From Polaribacter sp. WD7 (GTDB taxonomy: Bacteria > Bacteroidota > Bacteroidia > Flavobacteriales > Flavobacteriaceae), in NCBI RefSeq assembly GCF_003335085.1, contig NZ_QPEJ01000017.1, positions 124,001-188,000 of the forward strand: DNA of 64,000 bases. The letters run 5' to 3'. Position 1 is the stretch's first letter. Each line of letters starts with the position of its first letter. Shown here one piece after another: positions 52,650 through 61,981 of the stretch. Both the position numbers and the translations under genes were made by a program. Under the pieces are notes generated by a model. It saw only the letters and a list, made by a program, of their open reading frames with translations, was not told the DNA's origin and made no database searches.

Positions 52650-55610
52650 TTAGCTTTTAAGTTCTTCTAGTGTATCACAATGAAAGTTTCTATCTCCTCT
52701 TTTTACAGGCACTTGTGTTTTACCTCCTCCTAACTTTTCTTGCAACATCATATTAATGAGTTTACTTTTTTCTTCTTTAATGGCTTGACGTTTTTTAATG
52801 TCTTTATCTCTATCAAAAAAGACTTTACCTTCTATAATCGTTTTTTCTACCTTAGCGTAAATAGACATTGGGTGATGACTCCACAATACAACATCAGCAT
52901 CTTTACCTACTTTAATACTGCCAACTTTATCATCTATGTGCAATAGTTTTGCAGGATTGATAGTAACCATTTTCCACGCTTCTTCTTCAGACATTCCACC
53001 ATATTTTACTGTCTTAGCAGCTTCTTGATTCAGTCTTCTAGACATTTCTCTATCATCAGAATTTATAGCAACCGTAACTCCTGCATTGTGCATAATGGCT
53101 GCGTTAAAAGGAATTGCGTCATTTACTTCATATTTATATGCCCACCAATCTGAAAAAGTAGAACCTCCAACACCATGTGCTGCCATTTTATCTGCCACCT
53201 TGTATCCTTCAAGAATGTGCGTAAAAGTGTTTACCGTAAAATTAAATTTCTCAGCAACTTTCATTAACATATTAATTTCTGATTGTACATAAGAATGACA
53301 AGAAATAAAACGTTCTTTATTTAAAATTTCTGCTAGCACTTCCATTTCAATATCTTTTCTATAAGGTTTTCCGCTTTTACGTAGTGCATCGTATGCAGCT
53401 GCTCTTGTAAAATAATCTACAAAAACTTGTTCTACACCCATACGTGTTTGAGGAAAACGAACTCCGTTTGGACTGCGAGATTGTTTTACATTTTCACCTA
53501 AAGCAAATTTTATAAATTTAGGCGAGTTATTGTAAATCATATTTTCTGCATTTTCTCCCCACTTTAGTTTGATGATTGCAGAACGCCCTCCAATAGGATT
53601 AGCAGAACCATGCAATATTTGAGCAGAAGTTGTGCCTCCAGAAAGGTTTCTATAAATGTTAATATCATTAGGGTCTACAACGTCTTCTATACTAACTTCT
53701 GCGGATGAGTTTTGCGCCCATTCATTTATCGCAGAAGCACCAATATGTGTATGTTCATCTACAATACCAGCGGTTAAATGTTTGCCAGTACCATCAACCA
53801 CAGTAGCTCTTCTATAGGATAGGTTTTTACCTATTTCAGCAATTTTACCATCTTTTAATAAAACATCTGTGTTTTCTAAAATTCCATCAGCTTCACTAGT
53901 CCAAACAGTAGTGTTTTTGATTAAAAATATTTGTGTTTTTGGTAAATTATAATTCCCAAAACCTACATTGGGGTAGGTAACAGGCAAAACGGTTACAGGA
54001 GAATTATCTGACTTGTTATCTTTTTTCTTTGATTCTTTTTTATCTTCTAATTTTGTAGCAGTCCAAGTAGATTTGTTTCCTAAGCTATCAAAAGCATTTC
54101 CTTGAAGAGTGGTTGAGTTTTTAGTTATTTTGCCTAAAATTCTGGTAAAATTACCTCCATCATTAAAGGTCATCGTAATCCAATCGTCATTGAAAGAAAA
54201 CTTTGATTTTATTTTCTTATTATTTGATTGTACACTCCCTTTTTGATTTTTACCTTTTCCAGAGATTGTTAAGGTATATACATTATCATTTACAGCAAGC
54301 TCATATTTTCCTGAAATATCAGCAATGGTCATCGAATTAATGACATTTTTAGAGCCTTGAACCCAATTTTCATGAATTGTATTTTTTTTATCAAAAACAT
54401 CACCAGAAGTAATGATAAAATTAGCGTAACTACCTGTATTTAAATTTCCTACAGAAGTGTTTCCAATTATGTTTGCAGGTATGGTTGTTAAAGCCGCTAA
54501 TGCTTGTTTTTTATCAAAACCATACTCAATAGCTTTTTGAAGGTTTTTATGAAAATCACTTATAGATTTTAGTCTATGGGTTGTTAGGGCAAAAGAAACT
54601 CCGTTTTTAGACAGCACATGCAAATTAGAAGGCTCTTGATTCCATTTTCGCATATCTCTTAAAGTAATGTGTTTTGCCAACAACGGATTAGAAACATCAT
54701 AAGCCACTTGAAAATTTATAGGAATTATAAACGTGGCGTTTGTAGCTTTAATATCGTTTATTCTTTCATACTCTTCGCCACTTCCTACTAAGGTGTATTG
54801 TATGTCAAACTCGTCTCCAACCTTATCAGCTCTTAAAGCATCTAAATTGTTATCTGTTTCAAAAATTTGTATTAGGTTTTTTTTCTTATTTAATGCTTCT
54901 AAAGCCAAATCTTTATTTTTCATATTTCCTTTAGCATACCAATCTGCATCATAATATACTTGACGTAATAATGCCATGGCTCCCATACGTGATCCAGGAT
55001 ATAATTGTTTAGATTTAAAGCTTTTAGAAAAGGATAAATATTGAGCAGACATATCGTCTAAGACACGATAAGAATTGTTAGTGTTTGTATTTAAAGCGAT
55101 TAACAAACCGTTTCCACGGATAATGCCATCATGTAAATGAGTATTTACCACACCAAAACCAGCATCTATAAAATGTTTCGCTTTTTTGGTATCAAATTCA
55201 AATTCATCAATAGGGTTGGTTTCTGGCCTAATATGATCATTCCAATAATAACCATCACGTTCAGCAGCGTATTGTGTACCACCGTAACCAGAAGTAATTC
55301 TTTTAGGTTTTTTAATACCAAAATCTGAATAAATATCAATAAATGATGGATAGATATTTTTACCAGATACGTCTACAATCTCTGTACCAGAAGGAATTTT
55401 GACAGTTTTACCAACAGCTACAACTTTATCATTCTTAATTAATAACGTACCTTTTCTTATAACTTTTTCTGGAGTTACAAAAATAGTAGCATTGATAAAG
55501 GCAACCATTTTGTTTTCTGTAGTTTTCACCCCTTTGTCTGTAGGGAAATACTCTTGCGCTTTTATTGTAGATACAAACAAGAAAAACAACAATAAATATA
55601 GTTTTTTCAT
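52650..55610 (-). CDS. Large exported amidohydrolase with a degenerate N-terminal copy
   Basis: The protein has 986 residues with a signal peptide (LLLFFLFVSTIKAQE). The N-terminal half (about 30-430) looks like an amidohydrolase whose metal motif is lost (PSFIDIYSD where PGFIDxHxH is expected). A middle insert (about 430-540) with beta patterns follows, then a Lys/Ser-rich linker. The C-terminal half (about 555-965) is a complete amidohydrolase: TAGIVDEHTHIGASA with HxH, CHSYVQSEINML, FTHILEGYKVADKMAAHG, and INSDDREMSR. Such enzymes cleave cyclic amides or peptides in the periplasm or outside; the substrate is unknown. It precedes the smaller homologue by one base. Confidence 0.88.
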   Translation of the reverse strand: MKKLYLLLFFLFVSTIKAQEYFPTDKGVKTTENKMVAFINATIFVTPEKVIRKGTLLIKNDKVVAVGKTVKIPSGTEIVDVSGKNIYPSFIDIYSDFGIKKPKRITSGYGGTQYAAERDGYYWNDHIRPETNPIDEFEFDTKKAKHFIDAGFGVVNTHLHDGIIRGNGLLIALNTNTNNSYRVLDDMSAQYLSFSKSFKSKQLYPGSRMGAMALLRQVYYDADWYAKGNMKNKDLALEALNKKKNLIQIFETDNNLDALRADKVGDEFDIQYTLVGSGEEYERINDIKATNATFIIPINFQVAYDVSNPLLAKHITLRDMRKWNQEPSNLHVLSKNGVSFALTTHRLKSISDFHKNLQKAIEYGFDKKQALAALTTIPANIIGNTSVGNLNTGSYANFIITSGDVFDKKNTIHENWVQGSKNVINSMTIADISGKYELAVNDNVYTLTISGKGKNQKGSVQSNNKKIKSKFSFNDDWITMTFNDGGNFTRILGKITKNSTTLQGNAFDSLGNKSTWTATKLEDKKESKKKDNKSDNSPVTVLPVTYPNVGFGNYNLPKTQIFLIKNTTVWTSEADGILENTDVLLKDGKIAEIGKNLSYRRATVVDGTGKHLTAGIVDEHTHIGASAINEWAQNSSAEVSIEDVVDPNDINIYRNLSGGTTSAQILHGSANPIGGRSAIIKLKWGENAENMIYNNSPKFIKFALGENVKQSRSPNGVRFPQTRMGVEQVFVDYFTRAAAYDALRKSGKPYRKDIEMEVLAEILNKERFISCHSYVQSEINMLMKVAEKFNFTVNTFTHILEGYKVADKMAAHGVGGSTFSDWWAYKYEVNDAIPFNAAIMHNAGVTVAINSDDREMSRRLNQEAAKTVKYGGMSEEEAWKMVTINPAKLLHIDDKVGSIKVGKDADVVLWSHHPMSIYAKVEKTIIEGKVFFDRDKDIKKRQAIKEEKSKLINMMLQEKLGGGKTQVPVKRGDRNFHCDTLEELKS

Positions 55611-55707
55611 AAAGTATGGATTATTTGAATTGTGTCTAAATTTATTGATATGCTTTTTGAAATCTGTTAAAAAGAATAGATTTTAACAAATTTTAACAAA
55701 AAAAGAT

Positions 55708-56784
55708 TTACAATTTTAAATGCTTCTCAAAGTGAGATATAAACAAGTCTACCACATAGTTGTAAGAAGCTACACCTTTATCTTGTTTGTTAGCTTTTAA
55801 GTAAGCACTGTACCCTTTTTTTACAATGGGTTCAAAAGGGTTTTTATAGGCTTGCCAAAACCTATAACTACTATTAAAATCTTTAGTAACTCCCTTATTT
55901 ACGTTTTGCCAAATAGATTTAGATAAATTACGGTCTCTTTTTCTAATTTCAGAAATACAATACCCAAAAGCCATTCTGTAGCTAGAGTATTTAAAATACA
56001 AATCATCATTATAATTTGCGGCTAAAAAACCTACAAAATTAGCTTCATTTTCTGCTGCAAATCCTATTTGATGTGCCATTTCATGGCAAGTAGTAGTTGG
56101 GTAGTTTGTTTTTGGAATTTTAGCATTAACCTGAGCTTCTCCAGTTAACGGATTTAAATAACCAGATGTTCCATTATAGGTTTGTAATAGACTCATTAAT
56201 GAGCTTTTTACAGAAGGAAATTTGTATGTTAATTGAGGATAGTCTTTAGATAAATTATGGTATCCAGAAACTGCAATAGCATACATTTCTTTTTGTGAAT
56301 AGGGATTATGAATCTTTATCGTATCATTTTTTGTAATTTGTATATGATACTTATTTAATTGTTCTACAATATGTTCTGTAACTTTTTTTAGCTGCGTTGT
56401 CGTATATTTTTGCTGAGAATACCCTAGGTTTTTAGCTAAAGGTTCTCTGTAGTAATTTAATCCCCAAAAAAGGTAAAAACAAAAATAAAAAATAGAGCAT
56501 ACAGCACCCACTTTTAACATTTTTCGCAAAAAATTTTTAAAGCGGGTTTTACATAGCATAAATATAAAATGAAGAGAAAGAATAAGTAAGATACCCAGCA
56601 AAACATCACCAACAGAAAAAGGCACCCAACCTAAAAGTATTCTAAAAAAAGAGGATATATAAGGGTAAATACCGTTTGCATAATATTGCTCAACTAACAA
56701 AGGTTTTTGAGCCAACCACCTCAAAAAAAGCATTTGAATAGGCAGCATAACTATAAGAAATATGTATTTTTTATTCCATTTCAT
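55708..56784 (-). CDS. DUF3810 membrane protein with an HExxH motif
   Basis: From the ATG at 56784 the protein is 358 residues. The N-terminal third has three hydrophobic segments (about 8-25, 50-75, 90-112). The rest is extracytoplasmic, with TTTCHEMAHQIGFAAENEANF containing a zinc-peptidase HEMAH motif and a downstream Glu in AENEANF, the pattern of a metallopeptidase. The family is known as DUF3810 in Bacteroidetes, without demonstrated activity. An in-frame ATG at 56802 gives six extra residues and is less likely. It diverges from dnaB. Confidence 0.85.
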   Translation of the reverse strand: MKWNKKYIFLIVMLPIQMLFLRWLAQKPLLVEQYYANGIYPYISSFFRILLGWVPFSVGDVLLGILLILSLHFIFMLCKTRFKNFLRKMLKVGAVCSIFYFCFYLFWGLNYYREPLAKNLGYSQQKYTTTQLKKVTEHIVEQLNKYHIQITKNDTIKIHNPYSQKEMYAIAVSGYHNLSKDYPQLTYKFPSVKSSLMSLLQTYNGTSGYLNPLTGEAQVNAKIPKTNYPTTTCHEMAHQIGFAAENEANFVGFLAANYNDDLYFKYSSYRMAFGYCISEIRKRDRNLSKSIWQNVNKGVTKDFNSSYRFWQAYKNPFEPIVKKGYSAYLKANKQDKGVASYNYVVDLFISHFEKHLKL

Positions 56785-56909
56785 CTGTGTAAAAATAGGC
56801 ATTCATTTTAGAAGTTGACTGGTTATTAACAAGATAATAACAATTTAGTTTACAATATTTGTGTACAAATAAAAGTTACTTTTTACAAAGCATTTTCCGC
56901 CTAAAAAAT

Positions 56910-56917
56910 TACATTTG
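56910..56917 (+). promoter_or_regulatory. Predicted -7 box of dnaB
   Basis: TACATTTG followed by C is an exact TAnnTTTGC box ending 5 nt before the dnaB ATG at 56923. The transcript would begin at or next to the start codon. No correctly spaced -33 TTG is seen. Confidence 0.45.
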
Positions 56918-56922
56918 CTGAT

Positions 56923-58449
56923 ATGGAGAAACCGACTGCAATAGCTGGAAAAAAAATAGATAAATCAAGAATTATAAGTCTTGAAAAAGGTAAAATTCCG
57001 CCACAGGCATTAGAATTAGAAGAAGCAGTGCTTGGAGCAATGTTGATTGATAAAAAAGGAATTGATGATGTAATTGATATTTTACATTCAGATGCATTTT
57101 ATGATGTAAAGCATCAAGAAATTTATACGGTTATCTATGAATTATTTCAAAATTCACAACCTATAGACTTGTTAACAGTTTCTAATTTGTTGAAAAAGAA
57201 CGGAAAGTTAGAAATGGTAGGCGGTGATTTCTATTTAATTCGTCTTACACAAAAAGTAGCCTCTTCTGCGCATATAGAATTTCATGCAAGAATTATCCTC
57301 CAAAAATACATTCAACGAAAATTAATATCTATTTCTTCAGAAATTATTGAAAACGCTTATGATGAAAGTACAGACGTTTTTGATTTATTAGATGATGCAG
57401 AAGGTAAGCTGTTTGAGGTTACCCAAGGTAATTTGAAAAAGAGTTCAGAAGATGCAGGTTCTTTAGTAAAACAAGCCTTAAAGAAAATACAAGAAATTGG
57501 TAATCAAGAAGGAATGTCTGGTTTGGCAACAGGTTTTACCAAATTAGACCAATTAACTTCTGGATGGCAACCTTCAGATTTAATTATTATAGCTGCAAGA
57601 CCAGGTATGGGTAAAACAGCTTTTGTCATTTCGATGGCAAAAAATATGGCAATCGATTTTAATCATGCTGTAGCAGTATTTTCATTAGAGATGTCATCAG
57701 TACAGTTAATAACACGTATGATTTCTTCAGAAACAGGATTGACTTCAGAAAAACTAAGAAAAGGAAACCTAGAACCACATGAATGGGAGCAACTAAACGT
57801 AAAAGTAAAACGGTTGTCTGATGCACCTATTTTTATTGATGATACGCCATCACTTTCTATTTTCGATTTGCGTGCAAAAGCAAGACGTTTGGTCTCGCAA
57901 CACAATGTTAGAATTATTGTAATTGACTACTTGCAATTAATGACAGCAGGAGGAAACGGAAAAGGAGGAGGGAATCGTGAGCAAGAAATTTCTACCATAT
58001 CTAGGAACTTAAAAGCATTGGCTAAAGAATTATCTGTGCCTGTAATTGCCTTATCTCAGTTATCTCGTGCAGTAGAAACTCGTGGAGGAAGCAAAAGACC
58101 TTTGTTATCAGATTTACGTGAATCTGGAGCAATTGAGCAAGATGCAGATATTGTAAGTTTTATTTTTAGACCAGAATATTATGGAATGACAGAATGGGAT
58201 GATGATGAACATACACCTTGTGAAGGACAAGGAGAGTTTATTGTTGCAAAACACAGAAATGGTGGTTTGGACAACATTCGTTTAAAATTTACTGGACATT
58301 TGGCAAAATTTTCAGATTTAGAAGAAGGATTTAGTTCTGAGTTTCAATCTTCTATGAATAATCCTTTTGCAGAAGATGATGAGTTTTCTGTTAATCAAAG
58401 AATAGAACCAAAAGACGCCTTTGATAATGAAGATGATGTTCCTTTTTAA
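56923..58449 (+). CDS. dnaB: Replicative DNA helicase
   Basis: This hexameric helicase of 508 residues unwinds the replication fork. The N-terminal domain begins at about residue 25 (PPQALELEEAVLGAML). The RecA-like domain has Walker A ARPGMGKTAFV, Walker B VIDYLQLM, the Arg-rich SRAVETRGGSKRPLLSDLRESG block with the arginine finger, and a typical GGLDNIRLKF end. No intein is present. The acidic tail (DNEDDVPF) is the type seen in flavobacteria. It stands between the divergent DUF3810 gene and the secreted protein gene downstream, from which a hairpin separates it. Confidence 0.96.
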   Translation: MEKPTAIAGKKIDKSRIISLEKGKIPPQALELEEAVLGAMLIDKKGIDDVIDILHSDAFYDVKHQEIYTVIYELFQNSQPIDLLTVSNLLKKNGKLEMVGGDFYLIRLTQKVASSAHIEFHARIILQKYIQRKLISISSEIIENAYDESTDVFDLLDDAEGKLFEVTQGNLKKSSEDAGSLVKQALKKIQEIGNQEGMSGLATGFTKLDQLTSGWQPSDLIIIAARPGMGKTAFVISMAKNMAIDFNHAVAVFSLEMSSVQLITRMISSETGLTSEKLRKGNLEPHEWEQLNVKVKRLSDAPIFIDDTPSLSIFDLRAKARRLVSQHNVRIIVIDYLQLMTAGGNGKGGGNREQEISTISRNLKALAKELSVPVIALSQLSRAVETRGGSKRPLLSDLRESGAIEQDADIVSFIFRPEYYGMTEWDDDEHTPCEGQGEFIVAKHRNGGLDNIRLKFTGHLAKFSDLEEGFSSEFQSSMNNPFAEDDEFSVNQRIEPKDAFDNEDDVPF

Positions 58450-58476
58450 TTCCTAAACATTTTATAAAATTTTAGA

Positions 58477-58509
58477 AATACACAATTGCATCAAAGTAAT
58501 TGTGTATTT
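58477..58509 (+). terminator. Hairpin terminator after dnaB
   Basis: AAATACACAATT and AATTGTGTATTT form a 12-bp stem with a T-rich 3' end. It overlaps the upstream part of the next reading frame, which supports the ATG at 58521 as the true start. Confidence 0.6.
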
Positions 58510-58520
58510 TAGTTTTTAAT

Positions 58521-59780
58521 ATGAAAAAAGTATTTGCTATTTTATTTTTTACAACGTTATCTAGTGCAACTTGGGCTTCATTTATTTATCTACCCATGAA
58601 TCATGACAATCAAAAAAACCATTTAAAAGCATACGGAATTGTCTATTTTTCTTTAGAAGCAGGTCTAAAATCAAAATGGTTGTTAAATTATGATGGAGGC
58701 GCTTTTTTAATAGAAAACAATAAAATTGTTGAAAATGAATGTAAAATTAGAGGCGTCTCTTATCAAGTAATTTCAGATGCAAAATCACAGTTAGTTTTAC
58801 AAGAAATTGCTTCACCTTCATCAAATCAAGAAGCAGTAACTTTAGAAAAAGCACCTAAAATAGCTGTATATTCTCCTAAAGATAAATTACCATGGGATGA
58901 TGCTGTAACCATGGTTTTAACCTATGCAGAAATTCCTTTTGATGTAATTTATGATCAAGAAGTTTTAGAAGATAAATTGTTGTTATATGAGTGGTTGCAC
59001 TTACATCATGAAGATTTTACAGGACAATATGGTCGGTTTTATGGAGCCTTTAGAACTGCACCATGGTATGTAGAATCGAAAAAAAATGCAGAAAAACAAG
59101 CTGAAATTTTGGGTTTTACAAAAGTTTCAGAAGCCAAATTAGCAGTAGCAAAAAAAATAAGAGACTATGTTATAGGCGGTGGCTTTATGTTTGCAATGTG
59201 TTCTGCAACAGATAGTTTTGATATTGCACTGTCTGCAGAAGGTGTAGATATAGCAGAAGCTATGTTTGATGGTGATGCATCAGAACCCAATTACCAATCT
59301 AAAATTAATTATAATAAAACTTTTGCATTTAAAGATTTTCAGTTAATTCGTAATCCAACAACTTATGAGTTTTCTTCTATAGATATGACTAGAAAACGAA
59401 AAATACCCAAAACTTCAGATTACTTTTCTTTAATAGAGTTTTCTGCAAAATGGGATCCTGTACCAACTATGTTAACACAAAATCATACCATTTTAGTTAA
59501 AGGTTTTATGGGGCAAACTACTTCTTTTGATAGAAATACAGTAAAAAGCAATGTACTTGTTTTAGGTGAAAATAAAACCAATAATGAAGCAAGATATATT
59601 CATGGTACAAAAGGAAAAGGAATGTTTACGTTTTATGGAGGTCATGATCCAGAAGATTATACGCATAGGGTAGGAGACCCCAAAACAGAATTAGATTTAC
59701 ACCCTACATCTCCAGGTTATCGTTTAATATTAAACAATGTTTTGTTTCCTGCAGCTAAAAAGAAAAAACAAAAAACCTAA
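58521..59780 (+). CDS. Conserved exported protein, often labelled asparagine synthetase B but without its domains
   Basis: From the ATG at 58521 the protein is 419 residues with a signal peptide (VFAILFFTTLSSATWAS). The body resembles a class-I glutamine-amidotransferase-like fold (KIAVYSPKDKLPWDDAVTMVL, GGGFMFAMCSATDSFDIAL, GKGMFTFYGGHDPEDYTH). No N-terminal Ntn Cys and no ATP-pyrophosphatase (SGGxDS) domain of asparagine synthetase B is present. The label recalled from databases is therefore doubtful; the real function is unknown. It follows dnaB, and the transketolase gene follows it after 84 bp with its own promoter. Confidence 0.78.
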   Translation: MKKVFAILFFTTLSSATWASFIYLPMNHDNQKNHLKAYGIVYFSLEAGLKSKWLLNYDGGAFLIENNKIVENECKIRGVSYQVISDAKSQLVLQEIASPSSNQEAVTLEKAPKIAVYSPKDKLPWDDAVTMVLTYAEIPFDVIYDQEVLEDKLLLYEWLHLHHEDFTGQYGRFYGAFRTAPWYVESKKNAEKQAEILGFTKVSEAKLAVAKKIRDYVIGGGFMFAMCSATDSFDIALSAEGVDIAEAMFDGDASEPNYQSKINYNKTFAFKDFQLIRNPTTYEFSSIDMTRKRKIPKTSDYFSLIEFSAKWDPVPTMLTQNHTILVKGFMGQTTSFDRNTVKSNVLVLGENKTNNEARYIHGTKGKGMFTFYGGHDPEDYTHRVGDPKTELDLHPTSPGYRLILNNVLFPAAKKKKQKT

Positions 59781-59814
59781 GTTTGTATTCTAATACTTTT
59801 TACTTTAAATTATC

Positions 59815-59845
59815 TTGTTAATTGCTACTAAAAAAATTACTTTTG
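59815..59845 (+). promoter_or_regulatory. Predicted promoter of the transketolase gene
   Basis: TTG (59815-59817), a 20-nt spacer and TACTTTTG followed by C (59838-59845) fit the Bacteroidetes pattern in both boxes and spacing. Transcription would start near 59851, 14 nt before the ATG. This is one of the two best promoters in the window. Confidence 0.65.
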
Positions 59846-59864
59846 CGTTAACAAATTAATTACA

Positions 59865-60710
59865 ATGCCAACAACACAACAATTACAAGATTTTACACAA
59901 CAAGTTCGTAGAGATATTTTAAGAATGGTACATAAAGTAAATTCTGGTCATCCAGGAGGTTCTTTAGGATGTGCAGAGTTTATTACTTGTTTATACCAAG
60001 AAGTAATGGAGTATTCTACAGATTTTACTATGGATGGTAAAAATGAAGATTTATTTTTCTTATCAAACGGACATATATCTCCTGTTTTGTACAGTGTTTT
60101 GGCGCACAGTGGATTTTTTCCTGTAGAAGAGTTAGCTACTTTTAGATTAATAGATTCTCGTTTACAAGGTCACCCTACAACTCATGAAGGATTACCAGGA
60201 GTTAGAATAGCATCAGGTTCTTTAGGCCAAGGACTGTCTGTAGCTTTAGGAGTTGCTCAAGCTAAAAAACTAAATGAAGATGACAAATTAGTATATACAT
60301 TACATGGTGATGGTGAATTGCAAGAAGGTCAAAACTGGGAAGCAATAATGTATGCATCAGCTAAAAAAGTAGACAATATTATTGCTACAGTTGATTTAAA
60401 TGGAAAACAAATAGACGGAACAACAGATGATGTTTTACCAATGGGAAGTATCAAAGCAAAATTTGAAGCTTTTGGTTGGGATGTATTAGAGGTAAAAAAT
60501 GGAAATGATATTGAAGCTATTTTAGCAGGTTTGACAGACGCTAAAGCTTTAACAGGAAAAGGTAAACCAGTTTGCATATTATTATATACAGAAATGGGTA
60601 ATGGAGTAGACTACATGATGCATACGCATGCGTGGCACGGTAAAGCACCAAATGATGAACAACTAAAAAATGCTTTAGCTCAAAACCCTGAAACTTTAGG
60701 AGATTATTAA
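59865..60710 (+). CDS. Transketolase N-terminal (TPP-binding) subunit
   Basis: The protein has 281 residues, the normal length of the N-terminal half in organisms that split transketolase into two genes. It moves two-carbon units between sugar phosphates in the pentose phosphate pathway and needs its C-terminal partner to be active. The thiamine-diphosphate and metal site is intact (HGDGELQEGQNWEAIMYAS then VDLNGKQIDG). Other marks are NSGHPGGSLGCAEF and SGSLGQGLSVALG. In relatives the C-terminal subunit gene usually follows directly. Here a terminator, a dispersed repeat and an unrelated gene follow instead. Confidence 0.92.
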   Translation: MPTTQQLQDFTQQVRRDILRMVHKVNSGHPGGSLGCAEFITCLYQEVMEYSTDFTMDGKNEDLFFLSNGHISPVLYSVLAHSGFFPVEELATFRLIDSRLQGHPTTHEGLPGVRIASGSLGQGLSVALGVAQAKKLNEDDKLVYTLHGDGELQEGQNWEAIMYASAKKVDNIIATVDLNGKQIDGTTDDVLPMGSIKAKFEAFGWDVLEVKNGNDIEAILAGLTDAKALTGKGKPVCILLYTEMGNGVDYMMHTHAWHGKAPNDEQLKNALAQNPETLGDY

Positions 60711-60732
60711 TAATATTTTTTTTAAATATTTA

Positions 60733-60768
60733 GAAACAGCTTTGTTATACAAAACAAAGCTGTTTTTT
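60733..60768 (+). terminator. Terminator of the transketolase N-subunit gene
   Basis: AAACAGCTTTGTT and AACAAAGCTGTTTTTTT form a perfect stem with a T-run, 23 bp after the stop. Confidence 0.85.
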
Positions 60769-60875
60769 TATGTAAAAAGTTTAGTTTTATTAAAAACACT
60801 AATCCCAATTCTTTTATGTAATAAATAAAGACTTTGTAAAAATCGCTAAACAACATAAATTTAATCCAAGAAAAT

Positions 60876-61029
60876 TTATGTCAGTCAGATTGATTTTTGA
60901 TTGAAAATTATATTGAAGACAAATAAATTTTTATGTAAAAATATAATTTCGATATAATTTTTATACGTTTAACTTTTAATAAGTACTTAGTTTATCAGCT
61001 TTTTTTAACATTGTATTTTAAAGAAACTC
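60876..61029 (+). repeat. Dispersed intergenic repeat, family B, copy 2
   Basis: About 154 bp match 19978-20128 on the same strand, best in the first 50 bp and near the ACATTGTATTTTAAA end. Both copies lie a short distance downstream of a plus-strand terminator. Apart from this repeat and the terminator I see nothing in the gap 60711-61177. Confidence 0.75.
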
Positions 61030-61177
61030 ATATTATATATTAATATGTTTCAAAGAATGAATTAATTTTTTAGATAACTACTTTATAAATATTATCTGTA
61101 ATAAAATACCTAACTATAGCTAGTACAAGAGATTCTCTTTTATTATATAATAGCAGAACTAAATTAAATCTATTATT

Positions 61178-61981
61178 ATGAGCAACATAGCAAAACTTTA
61201 TTCAAACGAATTAAAAAAGAATTTCAAAATATTTTATGCTAATTGGGAACCAGGAGGGCCAATAAAACTAGGTGATTACGGTGTTATGAATGGAAATATT
61301 TTTATTCCAATGGGAAATTTAAAACAAGATTTCGAAGAGTTCCAAGGAGATGTAATTAAAATTATTTTAGATTCAAAAAAAGATCATAAAAGTTTTAAAT
61401 CTGAAAAAGGAGTAGATGTAAATTTAAAATCTAAAGGATCTCTTGACGCATCTGGCGTGCCATTAGCTAAAGCAGAATTAGAAATAAAATTCTCCAGTAA
61501 AGATTCCATTTTTTTTAACGCCGCAGAATGTGTAACAAATAGAATTTCAAACAAAGCTGAAATTGGGAAAATTCTGAAAATTATGCTAAAAGAAAATAAA
61601 TGGAAGAAAAAATATTGTGTGGTAACTGATATTGTTAAAGCAGGTAAAACAATTATTGCAATTTCTGAAAGCAATAGCTCTGGTATATCATTTAAAGCTA
61701 GTAGTGATGAAATTGAAAGTATTAATCTTGCTGATGCATCTGTAGGATTTGATTTTAAATCAGAATCTAGTATTGGTTATAGAGTTGATGGTGTAGAAGG
61801 TTTGGATATTATGATTGGTTTGAGCAAAATTAAAAACCCCTTTCCTTGGTGGAATGAACCAATTTTTGAGCCGAAATTTAAAATGAATGAGTCTATGATT
61901 TATGATATTGAAAATAGTGAAGAAATTATAACAGAAGCCTCTATAGACGATTTATATTTTGGACAAATGGGTATGGATTAA
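61178..61981 (+). CDS. Unrecognised soluble protein of 267 residues
   Basis: I do not recognise this protein. It has no signal peptide, no transmembrane segment, a Lys-rich composition and strongly alternating beta patterns (VDVNLKSKGSLDASG, KAELEIKFSSKDSIFF, KTIIAISESNSSGISFKAS). One helical stretch lies near residues 115-140 (NRISNKAEIGKILKIML), then a hairpin-like strand pair (KKYCVVTDIVKAG), then a C-terminal region with a Trp pair in NPFPWWNEP and an acidic tail. The order of strands loosely recalls small beta-sheet membrane-binding proteins of the gasdermin or aerolysin kind, but I see no diagnostic residue, so this is a guess. It stands alone beside a dispersed repeat. Confidence 0.7.
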   Translation: MSNIAKLYSNELKKNFKIFYANWEPGGPIKLGDYGVMNGNIFIPMGNLKQDFEEFQGDVIKIILDSKKDHKSFKSEKGVDVNLKSKGSLDASGVPLAKAELEIKFSSKDSIFFNAAECVTNRISNKAEIGKILKIMLKENKWKKKYCVVTDIVKAGKTIIAISESNSSGISFKASSDEIESINLADASVGFDFKSESSIGYRVDGVEGLDIMIGLSKIKNPFPWWNEPIFEPKFKMNESMIYDIENSEEIITEASIDDLYFGQMGMD

